Shown here: piece by piece, positions 54,883 to 64,000 of the stretch
Numbering within the stretch: position 1 is the first letter of the stretch
Layout of the letters: every line of letters begins with the position of its first letter
Source of the DNA: Cognaticolwellia sediminilitoris
Lineage (GTDB): Bacteria; Pseudomonadota; Gammaproteobacteria; Enterobacterales; Alteromonadaceae
Direction of reading: 5' to 3'
Assembly: GCA_002104535.1 (NCBI GenBank)
Contig: NBOG01000006.1
Coordinates: forward strand, 172,524-236,523
DNA length: 64,000 nt
The notes under the pieces: model-generated
What the model saw: the letters and a program-made list of their open reading frames with translations, nothing else
Told to the model about the DNA's origin: nothing
Databases searched by the model: none
Program-made: the position numbers and the translations under genes

Positions 54883-57498
54883 ATGGAACCGAGGGCGAAG
54901 GAAACTGTTCAAGCTATACGCCAACTTCCTAAGTTAAAATCGCTACTTAAAAAGTATCGACAACTTAAAACTATGCAAACTGGTTTACTGCAACTGTCTG
55001 AATTAGCCGGTTCTGTAACTGATATGGACGCGTTTTATCACGCGCTTGAACCAGTTGTGAAAGCGTTGTTTGTTACTGATAGTTTTCATATAGCACAGCT
55101 GAACCCATCCGATGAACTAAAACTCGCTTATTATCATAATCCGGTTGAGATGCGTTTGCATGAGCATGTCGAATTAACCAATTGGCGAAAAAGTCTTACT
55201 GGTTTAGTATTATTAAAAGAACAACCATTACATTATTCAGCTCAAGAAAGAAAAAATCTTGCCAAAACGGGCGATATTGTCCTTTATGGCTCTGAATGTA
55301 TTGATTGGCTAGGGGTACCACTAAAGCGTGGTAAGCAAGTTATTGGTGTAATTGCCCTGCAAAGTTACGATGAAAAAATATATTTCACAGAACGAGATTG
55401 TGAAATATTAGCGTTTATTGCGGAGCATTTAGTCACGGCTATTGATCGCGTTCGCAGCAGAGAATTATTAGAATCTAATATTAGACAAAGAACGCTAAAG
55501 TTAACGCAAACTAATCAACAATTACAGCGAGAAATCGCAGAAAGACAATTAGCTGCTAAAGCTCAGCAAGTATTACTCAATATTTCTGAGTTGACAGCAA
55601 AATCACAACAAATTGATAACTTTTATCAAGAACTGCATCTTGAAGTGAGCAAGCTTCTTCCGGCGAAAAACTTTTATATCGCCTTATTATCTGATGATAA
55701 AAGCGAGTTAAGCTTTCCTTATTATTGTGATGAAAAACTTTCAAATCCAAATAAACGCAAGTTTGGTCTTGGTTTATCAGAGATGGCTATAAAAGCCGAT
55801 AAGCCTTTATTATTAAGTAATAGAACACTTTACACATTAATTGAACAAGGTGAGATTACTGAGTCTGCCTTTACACAACAGTATCCTGAAAATAAATTAC
55901 CCAAGTCTTGGTTAGCAGCGCCTTTATCAGATCACGGGGCAGTTTTCGGCGTTATTGCTATTCAACATTATCAAGATGAAGATGCATATCAAGGTAAAGA
56001 CCTCGAGTTGATGCGTTTTGTTAGTCATCATATTGCCATTGAAATTTTACGCCAAAAAAATCAACAGTTAACATTACAAAGTAATGTTGCATTAGAAAAA
56101 ATTGTCAGTGATCGTACGCAAGAACTCCAAGCTACAAATCTCAATTTACGCATGCAAATTGAAGAACGAAGAAAAGCAGAAGCCCGTTTATATCATGAAG
56201 CACATCATGATGCGTTAACGCAATTACCAAACAGGGCAATGTTTTCAGACCGACTAAGCTATTCTATTAAGCATTTAAAGCGTCATCCAAATCATAGATT
56301 TGCGGTGCTATTTATTGATTTAGATCGCTTTAAAATGATCAATGATACGTTAGGGCATCATGCGGGCGATCAATTTTTAATTGAAATTTCACGACGTTTG
56401 GGCGTTTGTGTTCGTGGGAATGATATCTTAGCGCGCTTGGGTGGTGATGAATTCGTCGTCTTACTAGATTCACTGCAATCACTTGAGGATGTAGAAGAAA
56501 TTGCCTCACGGATTATTACTTCGATTGCTCAACCTTTTGAATTAGAAGGTCATACGTTATATTCAAATGCCAGTATCGGTATTGCTCAAAGTCGAGTGAA
56601 CTATAAAGATTCTAACGAAATTTTACGCGATGCTGACGCAGCTATGTATCAAGCAAAAAGTTTAGGGCGTGGTCGATATGTCTTTTTTGATGACAGCATG
56701 CGTGAAAAGTTGTTAGCGAGTATGACGCTTGAGCAAGAGCTAAGACAAGCGATTAAAAGTCAACAATTTGAATTACATTATCAACAAATATCTGATTTGA
56801 GCTCAACCAAAACCTTAGGCTTTGAAGTACTATTACGTTGGCAACATCCAACTAAAGGACTATTAACACCGAGCGAATTCCTATTTATGGCCGAAGAAAC
56901 CGGCATGATTTTGGAAATAGAAACTTGGGTGATAGAAGAAGTTTGCTTGCAGTTAAAAGCTTGGAAGCACTCTAAAGAATACGAAAATGCTTACATTGGT
57001 GTAAACCTCTCTGGACGTCATTTAATCCAAGCCAATCAATTATCAAAACTAATAGAGTTGATTAGCTTTAATACCATTGAACCAGAGCGTTTGATTCTAG
57101 AATTTAATGAGTCTGCTTTTAGTCGTCATACTGAATTAGCGCTTAAAGGCTTGCGAAAGCTGAAAGAGTTTGGTGTGAAATTGGCCCTAGATGATTATGG
57201 TGCAGGTTTGTCTTCGTTTAACTTTTTGCATAACTATCCATTTGAGTTTATTAAACTTGATCGTAGCTTTATCAGAACTTTAAATCATAGTGATAAAAAC
57301 CTATCTTTAGTTAAAGCACTGCATGAGTTAGGGACAAAATTTGGCTATCGTTTAGTTGCTGAAGGTATTGAATCTGAAGCTATGTTACAAAAACTACAAA
57401 CTGTAGGTTGTGAATTTGGTCAAGGCTATCACATTAATCGTCCTGAAAAAATTATCAATGAAAGTGCTACGAATAACGTAGTTGCAATGTATCCATGA
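54883..57498 (+). CDS. GAF-GAF-GGDEF-EAL cyclic-di-GMP protein
   Basis: An 871-residue cytosolic protein. Two GAF-like sensor domains (about 28-190 and 225-390) are each followed by a coiled coil (about 195-225 and 395-430). The GGDEF domain (about 435-595) has RLGGDEFVVLL (GGDEF about 520-524), with an RGND inhibitory site five residues before it. The EAL domain (about 615-860) has FEVLLRW, NLSGRH, ILEFNESAF, LDDYGAGLSSF, FIKLDRSF and VAEGIE, so both domains look catalytically competent. The sensed ligand is unknown. It is monocistronic. Confidence 0.93.
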   Translation: MEPRAKETVQAIRQLPKLKSLLKKYRQLKTMQTGLLQLSELAGSVTDMDAFYHALEPVVKALFVTDSFHIAQLNPSDELKLAYYHNPVEMRLHEHVELTNWRKSLTGLVLLKEQPLHYSAQERKNLAKTGDIVLYGSECIDWLGVPLKRGKQVIGVIALQSYDEKIYFTERDCEILAFIAEHLVTAIDRVRSRELLESNIRQRTLKLTQTNQQLQREIAERQLAAKAQQVLLNISELTAKSQQIDNFYQELHLEVSKLLPAKNFYIALLSDDKSELSFPYYCDEKLSNPNKRKFGLGLSEMAIKADKPLLLSNRTLYTLIEQGEITESAFTQQYPENKLPKSWLAAPLSDHGAVFGVIAIQHYQDEDAYQGKDLELMRFVSHHIAIEILRQKNQQLTLQSNVALEKIVSDRTQELQATNLNLRMQIEERRKAEARLYHEAHHDALTQLPNRAMFSDRLSYSIKHLKRHPNHRFAVLFIDLDRFKMINDTLGHHAGDQFLIEISRRLGVCVRGNDILARLGGDEFVVLLDSLQSLEDVEEIASRIITSIAQPFELEGHTLYSNASIGIAQSRVNYKDSNEILRDADAAMYQAKSLGRGRYVFFDDSMREKLLASMTLEQELRQAIKSQQFELHYQQISDLSSTKTLGFEVLLRWQHPTKGLLTPSEFLFMAEETGMILEIETWVIEEVCLQLKAWKHSKEYENAYIGVNLSGRHLIQANQLSKLIELISFNTIEPERLILEFNESAFSRHTELALKGLRKLKEFGVKLALDDYGAGLSSFNFLHNYPFEFIKLDRSFIRTLNHSDKNLSLVKALHELGTKFGYRLVAEGIESEAMLQKLQTVGCEFGQGYHINRPEKIINESATNNVVAMYP

Positions 57499-57522
57499 TA
57501 ATTTCTACAGTAAATATTTTAG

Positions 57523-58500
57523 TTAGCCTTTGTTGAAATAACCTTCAATACGTAATGCTATGCCTGGGGTTGGTTTGTAATTATATTCTTCAGGTAACTC
57601 TACAAATGGCTCTACTTCAAAATATAACCAATCTCGTAGTGCATTAAAGCGATATCGGTAACCTAGGGTATACAAATCAGTAACAAAGCCACGTTCACCA
57701 TTGCGCTCGCCTTCCGCTTGAAAACTTATCACGGTAGCGGTTTTTGTATCTATCTGGTGTAGCTTATAAACGCCATGCTTCCAACGAATACCACTATATG
57801 CTGCAGACCCACGGATGCTGTAATTAACTCGAAATAGTGATTTAGGACTTAATTGATAGTCGTACTCCAGCAACAACTTAGCTCCCAAGCCATCATCAAG
57901 ATAATAATACAATGAGGGTTCGAACAAAAAACTTTGCGTTGCACTGATATTAAAACGGCGCTTATGTTGAGCTCGCGCAAATATATCACCACCTGATATA
58001 CCAAGTCGGTAATTCATTAGCCGATCACGCTTTTTCTCGTGTGTGTAATTTAACGCAAGAGAAAATTTTTCATCTTTCGTTGTGTCTCTAGTGTTTGCTG
58101 ATTCTAGAGGTAAATTATTCAATTCATCATCAGCTTCGTCAGAAAATACCACGCTAACTCTATCTTGAAAGTGTGGTAATTTTACTCTTATTCGAAAACG
58201 AGTTTCTACTTCACTAAAGTCACGACTTTTCGGCAACCAAGCAAAACGAATTTTAGCCGTGGTTGTTGGATTTTGTTGCTCACTTTCCTTGGCAATGAAG
58301 AAGCTATCAAACCATTGTGCTGATTGATAAACAGAGTTCGACACTGTTTCATGCAACCCTTGCATCCAGTGTTCATCTTCTTGTTCAGCAGCTTTTTCTA
58401 CTTCTTGTGGAGAATAAGCTTGCGCTGAATTTGCTAACGAAAGGTATAGCAATATAAGTAAAATGTGCCGATTAAAGCGATTTTTATCAGTATTTTTCAT
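57523..58500 (-). CDS. Exported protein, probable outer-membrane beta-barrel
   Basis: A 325-residue protein. Only the ATG at 58500 leaves a clean signal peptide (ending ANSAQA); the longer frame would overlap the tatA region on the other strand by over 100 bases. The mature protein shows many short amphipathic strands (TRFRIRVKLPHFQDRVSVVFSDEADDE, SLALNYTHEKKRDRLMNYRLGISGG, FLFEPSLYYYLDDGLGAKLLLEYDYQL). I do not recognise the family, but this strand pattern and the aromatic girdles indicate a barrel in the outer membrane. It lies divergent from tatA. Confidence 0.65.
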   Translation of the reverse strand: MKNTDKNRFNRHILLILLYLSLANSAQAYSPQEVEKAAEQEDEHWMQGLHETVSNSVYQSAQWFDSFFIAKESEQQNPTTTAKIRFAWLPKSRDFSEVETRFRIRVKLPHFQDRVSVVFSDEADDELNNLPLESANTRDTTKDEKFSLALNYTHEKKRDRLMNYRLGISGGDIFARAQHKRRFNISATQSFLFEPSLYYYLDDGLGAKLLLEYDYQLSPKSLFRVNYSIRGSAAYSGIRWKHGVYKLHQIDTKTATVISFQAEGERNGERGFVTDLYTLGYRYRFNALRDWLYFEVEPFVELPEEYNYKPTPGIALRIEGYFNKG

Positions 58501-58594
58501 CAAAATTTGTTTTACCTCATGATTTAGCATATCAGTTGGTGATTTTTTTTCTATAAACTTTATAATGAATTCAATTAAATTATAGGGGATTTTT

Positions 58595-58831
58595 ATGGGC
58601 GGTATAGGTATTTGGCAATTATTAATTGTCGCGGTAATAATTGTATTGTTATTTGGTACAAAAAAACTACGTAATTTAGGCTCTGATTTGGGTTCTGCAG
58701 TCAAAGGTTTTAAAAGTGCGGTGACTGATGAATCGGCAAAAAAAGACGCGGAATCTATCGACGAAGATATTTCAACTAATAATGTGGTAGAGCAGAGTAA
58801 AGTCGCTGATAAAGAAAAAGATAAAGTATAA
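58595..58831 (+). CDS. tatA: Twin-arginine translocase subunit TatA
   Basis: A 78-residue protein. [25 protein letters not shown] is the N-terminal membrane helix with its FGTKKLR hinge, followed by the amphipathic helix [17 protein letters not shown] and a charged tail. TatA forms the pore-like assemblies of the Tat pathway. It is first of tatA-tatB-tatC, and the stop overlaps the tatB start (TAATG). Confidence 0.97.
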   Translation: MGGIGIWQLLIVAVIIVLLFGTKKLRNLGSDLGSAVKGFKSAVTDESAKKDAESIDEDISTNNVVEQSKVADKEKDKV

Positions 58832-59199
58832 TGTTTGATATTGGCTTTTGGGAATTACTGTTAATCGCGATTATTGGTCTAGTTGTACTAGGTCCTGATC
58901 GATTACCTGTAGCAATTCGAACTGTACGCAGTTGGATTAGCAGCATTCGAAGCTTTAGTGAGGGCGTTAAAAACGAATTAACTGAAGAGCTGCGTATACA
59001 AGAGTTACACTCCAATTTAAAAAAAGCCGAACAATCAGACATGACCAACCTTTCGCCAGAGGTTGCAGCCTCAGTTAAGTCGCTAAAAGAAGCAGCTGAA
59101 ATGGTCAACAATCCTTATCAAGACGCTAAAAAATCAACTCTTACTTCTGATGAAGCTGAGCAGACCATTGATAACCAAAATGAAAAGCAGGATAAATGA
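58831..59199 (+). CDS. tatB: Twin-arginine translocase subunit TatB
   Basis: A 122-residue protein with the typical [26 protein letters not shown] hairpin, then VAIRTVRSWI and a long charged helix. TatB with TatC recognises twin-arginine signal peptides. It overlaps tatA (1 base) and tatC (ATGA). Confidence 0.97.
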   Translation: MFDIGFWELLLIAIIGLVVLGPDRLPVAIRTVRSWISSIRSFSEGVKNELTEELRIQELHSNLKKAEQSDMTNLSPEVAASVKSLKEAAEMVNNPYQDAKKSTLTSDEAEQTIDNQNEKQDK

Positions 59200-59945
59200 G
59201 TTCAGCTGTTAAACAAAATCACACATTATTTGATCACTTATTAGAACTGAGAACACGATTATTACATGCGGTACTTGGTGTATTAGTGGTATTTTGTTCG
59301 TTGATTTATTTTGCGCAAGATATTTATCAATATGTTGCTCAACCGTTATTGGAAGTAATGCCAGCAGGTACGCAAATGATCGCTACCGATGTAGCATCGC
59401 CTTTTTTTACCCCGTTTAAATTAACCATAGTTATATCGCTATTTATAGCAATGCCATATATTTTGTATCAAATATGGTCTTTTATTGCGCCGGGTTTGTA
59501 TCAAAATGAAAAGCGCTTAATTGCGCCATTAATGTTTGGCAGTACGGTATTGTTTTATGGGGGCATCGCTTTCGCCTACTATGTGGTTTTTCCTGTCGTT
59601 TTCGCTTTCTTCTCTTCAGTTGCACCAGAAGGTGTAACTATTGCTACTGATATCAGTAGTTATTTAGATTTTGTTTTAAAGCTGTTTTTTGCTTTTGGAA
59701 TTGCCTTTGAAATTCCGATTGCGATTATTTTAATGTGTTGGACAGGTGTCACAAGTCCCGATAGTTTACGCACTAAGCGCCCTTACATTGTCGTTGGTGC
59801 ATTTATAGTTGGTATGCTATTAACTCCACCCGATATTATTTCTCAAACCATGTTAGCAGTACCTATGCTGTTATTATTTGAGCTAGGTATTATTATCGCA
59901 TCTTTTTATTACCGAGAAGATAAAGAAACAACTGCAAAGGAATAA
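59196..59945 (+). CDS. tatC: Twin-arginine translocase subunit TatC
   Basis: A 249-residue membrane protein with six hydrophobic segments. The conserved LFDHLLELRTRLLHA near the start, FLTPFKL-like stretch (FFTPFKLTIVISLF) and GVTSPDSLRTKRPYIVVGAF later are present. TatC is the signal-peptide receptor. It starts inside the tatB stop and is followed 5 bases later by an exported hypothetical gene, so the operon may continue. Confidence 0.97.
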   Translation: MSSAVKQNHTLFDHLLELRTRLLHAVLGVLVVFCSLIYFAQDIYQYVAQPLLEVMPAGTQMIATDVASPFFTPFKLTIVISLFIAMPYILYQIWSFIAPGLYQNEKRLIAPLMFGSTVLFYGGIAFAYYVVFPVVFAFFSSVAPEGVTIATDISSYLDFVLKLFFAFGIAFEIPIAIILMCWTGVTSPDSLRTKRPYIVVGAFIVGMLLTPPDIISQTMLAVPMLLLFELGIIIASFYYREDKETTAKE

Positions 59946-59950
59946 TAATA

Positions 59951-60484
59951 ATGAAAATAAACCAATTGATATCACTAAGTCTTATAGCAATCTCGGCATT
60001 TTCAGCGCAAGCAGAGACGCTTGAAGTTAATTTGATGCAATGTGCAGGTATGAAAGATAGCAAAGCACGGTTAATATGTTTTGATGGTTTAGCTGAAAAA
60101 GTGGAATTGCAAAATAAGCAGTTTGCTCAATCTAATAGCAAAATGATAGCTAAAGCACCTTTAACAACCAATAAACCAGAAAAACTAGTGCCTCCAGTAA
60201 AAACTAAAGCAGAAAAATTTGGTGCTGAACATTTAAAAAGTAAGAAGGTAAAAGAAGAAGATTTACAGATTGTTTTTACTATTGCTGAGATAAACAAAGA
60301 CCATTACGGAAAATGGCGAATTACTTTTAAAAATGAACAGCATTGGAAGCAAACAGATAGTGCATTCCTTAGTTTAAAAGTTGGCGATAGTGTTTTATTG
60401 AAAAAAGGTTTTATGAATGCAGTTTATTTGAAAAAAAATGACTCTAGTTCAAATAAAAAAATTCGTGTTAAACGACTTAAATAA
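59951..60484 (+). CDS. Exported hypothetical protein in the tat operon
   Basis: A 177-residue protein with a signal peptide (1-21, cut after AQA). The mature start has LMQCAGMKDSKARLICFDGLAEKVELQN, a Cys-rich pattern seen at the N-terminus of several exported proteins, including type VI secretion VasI-like ones. A Lys-rich link follows (about 60-95), and the last 75 residues are beta rich (FTIAEINKDHYGKWRITFKNEQHW). Function unknown. It is 5 bases after tatC and 15 bases before tatD. Confidence 0.65.
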   Translation: MKINQLISLSLIAISAFSAQAETLEVNLMQCAGMKDSKARLICFDGLAEKVELQNKQFAQSNSKMIAKAPLTTNKPEKLVPPVKTKAEKFGAEHLKSKKVKEEDLQIVFTIAEINKDHYGKWRITFKNEQHWKQTDSAFLSLKVGDSVLLKKGFMNAVYLKKNDSSSNKKIRVKRLK

Positions 60485-60499
60485 AAAGATTAAAACCTC

Positions 60500-61294
60500 T
60501 TGATTGATATCGGTGTTAATTTAACCAATACACGGTTTGATAAAGACCTTCCGGCAGTTATCGCTCGTGCTCAAGCACAGAGCATTAGTGCATTGTTAGT
60601 AACAGGCACGAATGTTTTTGAGAGCAAGCGAGCTATCGATTTGTGCCAACAATATCCTCATTACTTATACTCCACCGCCGGTATTCACCCTCATGATGCA
60701 GACAATGCCGCTGATAACTTTCAAGATCAGTTAATTACCTTGTCTGAAAGCAAATGTGTCAAAGCCATTGGAGAATGTGGTTTAGACTTTAATCGTAATT
60801 TCTCCACTGAAGAAAATCAGAAACGTGTTTTTTCCCAGCAAGTTAATTTAGCCGAACAACTACAGTTGCCATTATTTTTGCATCAACGAGATGCTTTCGA
60901 ACCTTGGTTTAAAATATTAAAGCCTTATATCGGTAAAGTTCCGGCTATGGTGTCCCATTGCTTTACAGGTAACAAAGCTGAACTCAAGCAATGTTTAGAT
61001 GCAGGGATGTATATCGGTATTACCGGTTGGCTGTGTGATGAACGACGTGGTCAACAATTGCGTGATATTGTTAAGCTGATCCCACTAGAACAGTTGATGA
61101 TTGAAACTGATGCACCCTATTTAACCCCTAGAAATATTCGCCCTAAACCTAAGAGTAGCCGCAACGAACCAAGCTACTTACCATATATTGTAAAAGTGCT
61201 AGCAGAATTAATGGACTATAGTGAATTAGAAATAATTCAACAAACATTAATTAACAGTAAAAAAGTATTTAATTTAAGTGCTAACTATGGGTAA
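60500..61294 (+). CDS. tatD: TatD family metal-dependent hydrolase
   Basis: A 264-residue TIM-barrel hydrolase. The start is TTG (MIDIGVNLTNTRFDKDL), matching TatD's MFDIGVNLTSSQF. Motifs: GIHPHDAD, IGECGLDFNRN, FLHQRDAF, SHCFTGN and ETDAPYLTPRN. TatD proteins act as DNases or metal-dependent hydrolases and are not required for Tat export. It sits 15 bases after the preceding exported protein gene and overlaps the GGDEF gene by 8 bases. Confidence 0.94.
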   Translation: MIDIGVNLTNTRFDKDLPAVIARAQAQSISALLVTGTNVFESKRAIDLCQQYPHYLYSTAGIHPHDADNAADNFQDQLITLSESKCVKAIGECGLDFNRNFSTEENQKRVFSQQVNLAEQLQLPLFLHQRDAFEPWFKILKPYIGKVPAMVSHCFTGNKAELKQCLDAGMYIGITGWLCDERRGQQLRDIVKLIPLEQLMIETDAPYLTPRNIRPKPKSSRNEPSYLPYIVKVLAELMDYSELEIIQQTLINSKKVFNLSANYG

Positions 61295-62726
61295 CTCAAT
61301 TCGCACAATAATTTTTTTCTTGATTGCTACGCTAACGTCGGCGACAGCTTACGGACAAGGCTTGTCTGAAATTGACGTAGTGAAAGCTAGTAGTATTTTT
61401 CAATTACATATACAGCATATTTTTATCGGCAGCAGCCTAATATTGGCATTAATGTGTCTCGCATGGGCTCGAGCTCTACGTAGTTATAGTATGGCGATTT
61501 TAGCATTATTTTTTGCTATTAAATCGTTAGGTGTACTTGTTGCAGGTGGTGTTTCACTCTTGGTGTTATTTACCGACAATACTTATTTACTTAAGATTGA
61601 AAACATTCTATTCACTAATGTTGCCAACATAATTCTACTTGGCTTTACCATTAAATTTTTTGAGCTTAAAGCACAAGGAAAAACCAGTTATCAATTGCTC
61701 TTGTGTCTCGCTATGGCAATGATGATGACAATACCGTTAAGTGCTTTCATTGAAGCTACTAGCAACTGGTATTTAATCAGTTTTTTACTGACTATTTGCT
61801 TGGTGGCCTTGTTATATGTCACGATAAAAGTGCCGAAAAGCAAAGGCCGATTAACCGATATTTTTTCAATGATTTTGCTAGTGCAATTATGTTTTAATAT
61901 CTGTGCTTATGTTCTTTTTTATGGAGGTTATTCTGCTCAAATACTCAATATTGTAGATATAGTAGCGTATTGGTTTATGGCCGTTATGGTTGCTTACTTA
62001 ATGGGCCGTAGATTCTACTTCCATATCCAAGATGAAAAACTAGCCCAGCAGCAAGTGTTAAAAAGTCTTGAAACGTCCGATCTTGCGCAACAAAAATTAA
62101 CCGCCTTGCAGCAAGAAAGCCAAGAGCAATTAGAAAGTCGAGTTCAAGAAAGAACTTTAGAGTTGAATATTGCCTTACAAGAATTAGAAGAGGCCAATCA
62201 AGAGTTACAAGAAAAAAATACCCTTGATGAGTTATCAGGGCTATATAATCGCCGTTATTATGATCAAAAAATACTTGCAGAATTCAGGCGCAGCCGCCGA
62301 AATTTAACCCCTTTAAGTATTGTTATGGTGGATATTGATCACTTTAAAAACGTCAACGATACCTATGGCCATTTAGCGGGTGATAAATGTATTGTCGAAG
62401 TGTCGAGAATGATTAAGTCATTATTACGTCGCAGTACTGACGTTGGTTGTCGTTATGGTGGTGAAGAATTTTGCCTAATATTGCCCGAAACTGATGAAAA
62501 AGGGGCCTTAGCGTTAGCAGAAGAAATTTGCGAAAACATGCGTCAAAAGCAAATTATCAGTAATGATAAGTGCATAAAATTAACCGTTAGTTGTGGTGTA
62601 ACAACTTATCAGCAAGAAAAAGATGTTACCCCAGAAATTATTTTTGAAAGTGTTGATAAAGCACTATACAAGGCTAAGCAGACCGGACGTGATCGAGTTC
62701 AAGTTGGTTTACTCAGTGAAATTTAA
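61287..62726 (+). CDS. Membrane diguanylate cyclase (7TM-like sensor, GGDEF)
   Basis: A 479-residue protein. The start is the ATG at 61287; the longer frame begins with GTG and adds 3 residues. A signal-like first segment is followed by a membrane region of about seven helices (about 40-245). A coiled coil (about 255-305) joins a GGDEF domain (about 310-475) with CRYGGEEFCLILPE and an RSTD inhibitory site five residues before it. It should make c-di-GMP under product inhibition. It overlaps tatD by 8 bases. Confidence 0.92.
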   Translation: MGNSIRTIIFFLIATLTSATAYGQGLSEIDVVKASSIFQLHIQHIFIGSSLILALMCLAWARALRSYSMAILALFFAIKSLGVLVAGGVSLLVLFTDNTYLLKIENILFTNVANIILLGFTIKFFELKAQGKTSYQLLLCLAMAMMMTIPLSAFIEATSNWYLISFLLTICLVALLYVTIKVPKSKGRLTDIFSMILLVQLCFNICAYVLFYGGYSAQILNIVDIVAYWFMAVMVAYLMGRRFYFHIQDEKLAQQQVLKSLETSDLAQQKLTALQQESQEQLESRVQERTLELNIALQELEEANQELQEKNTLDELSGLYNRRYYDQKILAEFRRSRRNLTPLSIVMVDIDHFKNVNDTYGHLAGDKCIVEVSRMIKSLLRRSTDVGCRYGGEEFCLILPETDEKGALALAEEICENMRQKQIISNDKCIKLTVSCGVTTYQQEKDVTPEIIFESVDKALYKAKQTGRDRVQVGLLSEI

Positions 62727-62736
62727 ATTATTATAG

Positions 62737-63756
<1,020 letters not shown>

Positions 63757-63799
63757 AATAGCATAAAAAAACGTGCTTAAGCATGGGCAATAAAAACGT

Positions 63800-63828
63800 A
63801 AGGATATGAATATCATGTCCTTTTTTTT
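63800..63828 (+). terminator. Terminator after hemB
   Basis: AAGGATATGA and TCATGTCCTT (one G-U pair) flank ATA and end in a T8 tract. Confidence 0.85.
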
Positions 63829-63840
63829 GTTTTCATGCTT

Positions 63841-63858
63841 GTCGGGCTAAAGCCCGAC
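63841..63858. repeat. REP-like palindrome
   Basis: GTCGGGCTAAAGCCCGAC is an 8-bp inverted repeat around AA, followed by CTACAAA. Similar short GC-rich units occur as dispersed intergenic repeats in related genomes. No second copy was found in this window. Confidence 0.5.
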
Positions 63859-64000
63859 CTACAAATAATTAAGATCAAAGCCTAATACACCACCGAAAAG
63901 GGATTAATTCCGTAGGGCGAATTTATTCTGAAGTATCCCCACAAATATAGAAGATAAGTGCTTGTTTATTATTTAAAATACTTTCACCAAAAAAACAAAT

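Noticed and set aside
58501..58704. Longer start of the minus-strand exported protein
   Set aside because: The extension runs antisense over tatA and has no signal sequence.

Overview
The window looks like chromosome from a marine gammaproteobacterium of the Alteromonadales, most like Colwellia or Thalassotalea. The evidence is AT-rich intergenic DNA, housekeeping blocks in gammaproteobacterial order (rpmB-rpmG beside radC/coaBC/slmA, ftsY-ftsE-ftsX followed by rpoH, tatA-tatB-tatC with tatD), secreted polymer-degrading and outer-membrane proteins, and many c-di-GMP proteins. The assignment rests on protein character and synteny only. No tRNA, rRNA, CRISPR array, prophage or intact insertion sequence was seen.

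Layout. 1-7.3 kb: tail of a DUF885 protein, a small lipoprotein, rpmB-rpmG, a radC-PilZ-ParA-RHH cluster facing coaBC, then slmA and pepD. 7.4-17.2 kb: an acetate-switch-like module. It holds a LuxR-type regulator (CrbR-like), a sodium/solute-symporter histidine kinase (CrbS-like), a DUF4212 plus symporter pair, and a CBS/nucleotidyltransferase protein with a DnaQ-like exonuclease. A 14-bp palindrome sits upstream of both the regulator and the CBS gene. 17.3-26.3 kb: a small RRM protein, a YfiR-domain kinase-like protein lacking the usual histidine, and a fragmented secreted Rhs locus with a possible toxin tail and membrane immunity protein.

26.7-34.9 kb: a secreted PHB-depolymerase-like esterase with thrombospondin type 3 repeats, a Ser/Thr/Ala-rich exported protein paired with a probable beta-barrel, and a subtilase divergent from an ECF sigma/anti-sigma/lipoprotein operon. 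34.9-42.2 kb: katG, an entericidin-like lipoprotein, a phosphatase/lipid-kinase fusion, pldA, a broken hemerythrin gene, a small secreted protein and a SapC-family protein. 42.7-48.4 kb: a long coiled-coil protein, yjaG, a eukaryotic-type S-adenosylmethionine decarboxylase and a beta-lactamase-fold hydrolase.

48.4-64 kb is mostly core genome: rsmD divergent from ftsYEX, an EAL-HDOD protein, rpoH, a GAF-GAF-GGDEF-EAL protein, a probable outer-membrane protein, tatABC with an exported protein, tatD and a membrane GGDEF gene, then hemB.

The most interesting parts are the Rhs locus with its possible membrane-acting toxin/immunity pair (20.0-25.8 kb), the shared palindrome in the acetate-switch region, the histidine-less YfiR kinase, the ParA/PilZ cluster embedded between rpmB and radC, and the eukaryotic-type AdoMetDC. 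Several genes have better starts than their longest open frames, and two genes (rpmG and the entericidin-like lipoprotein) are under 60 codons.
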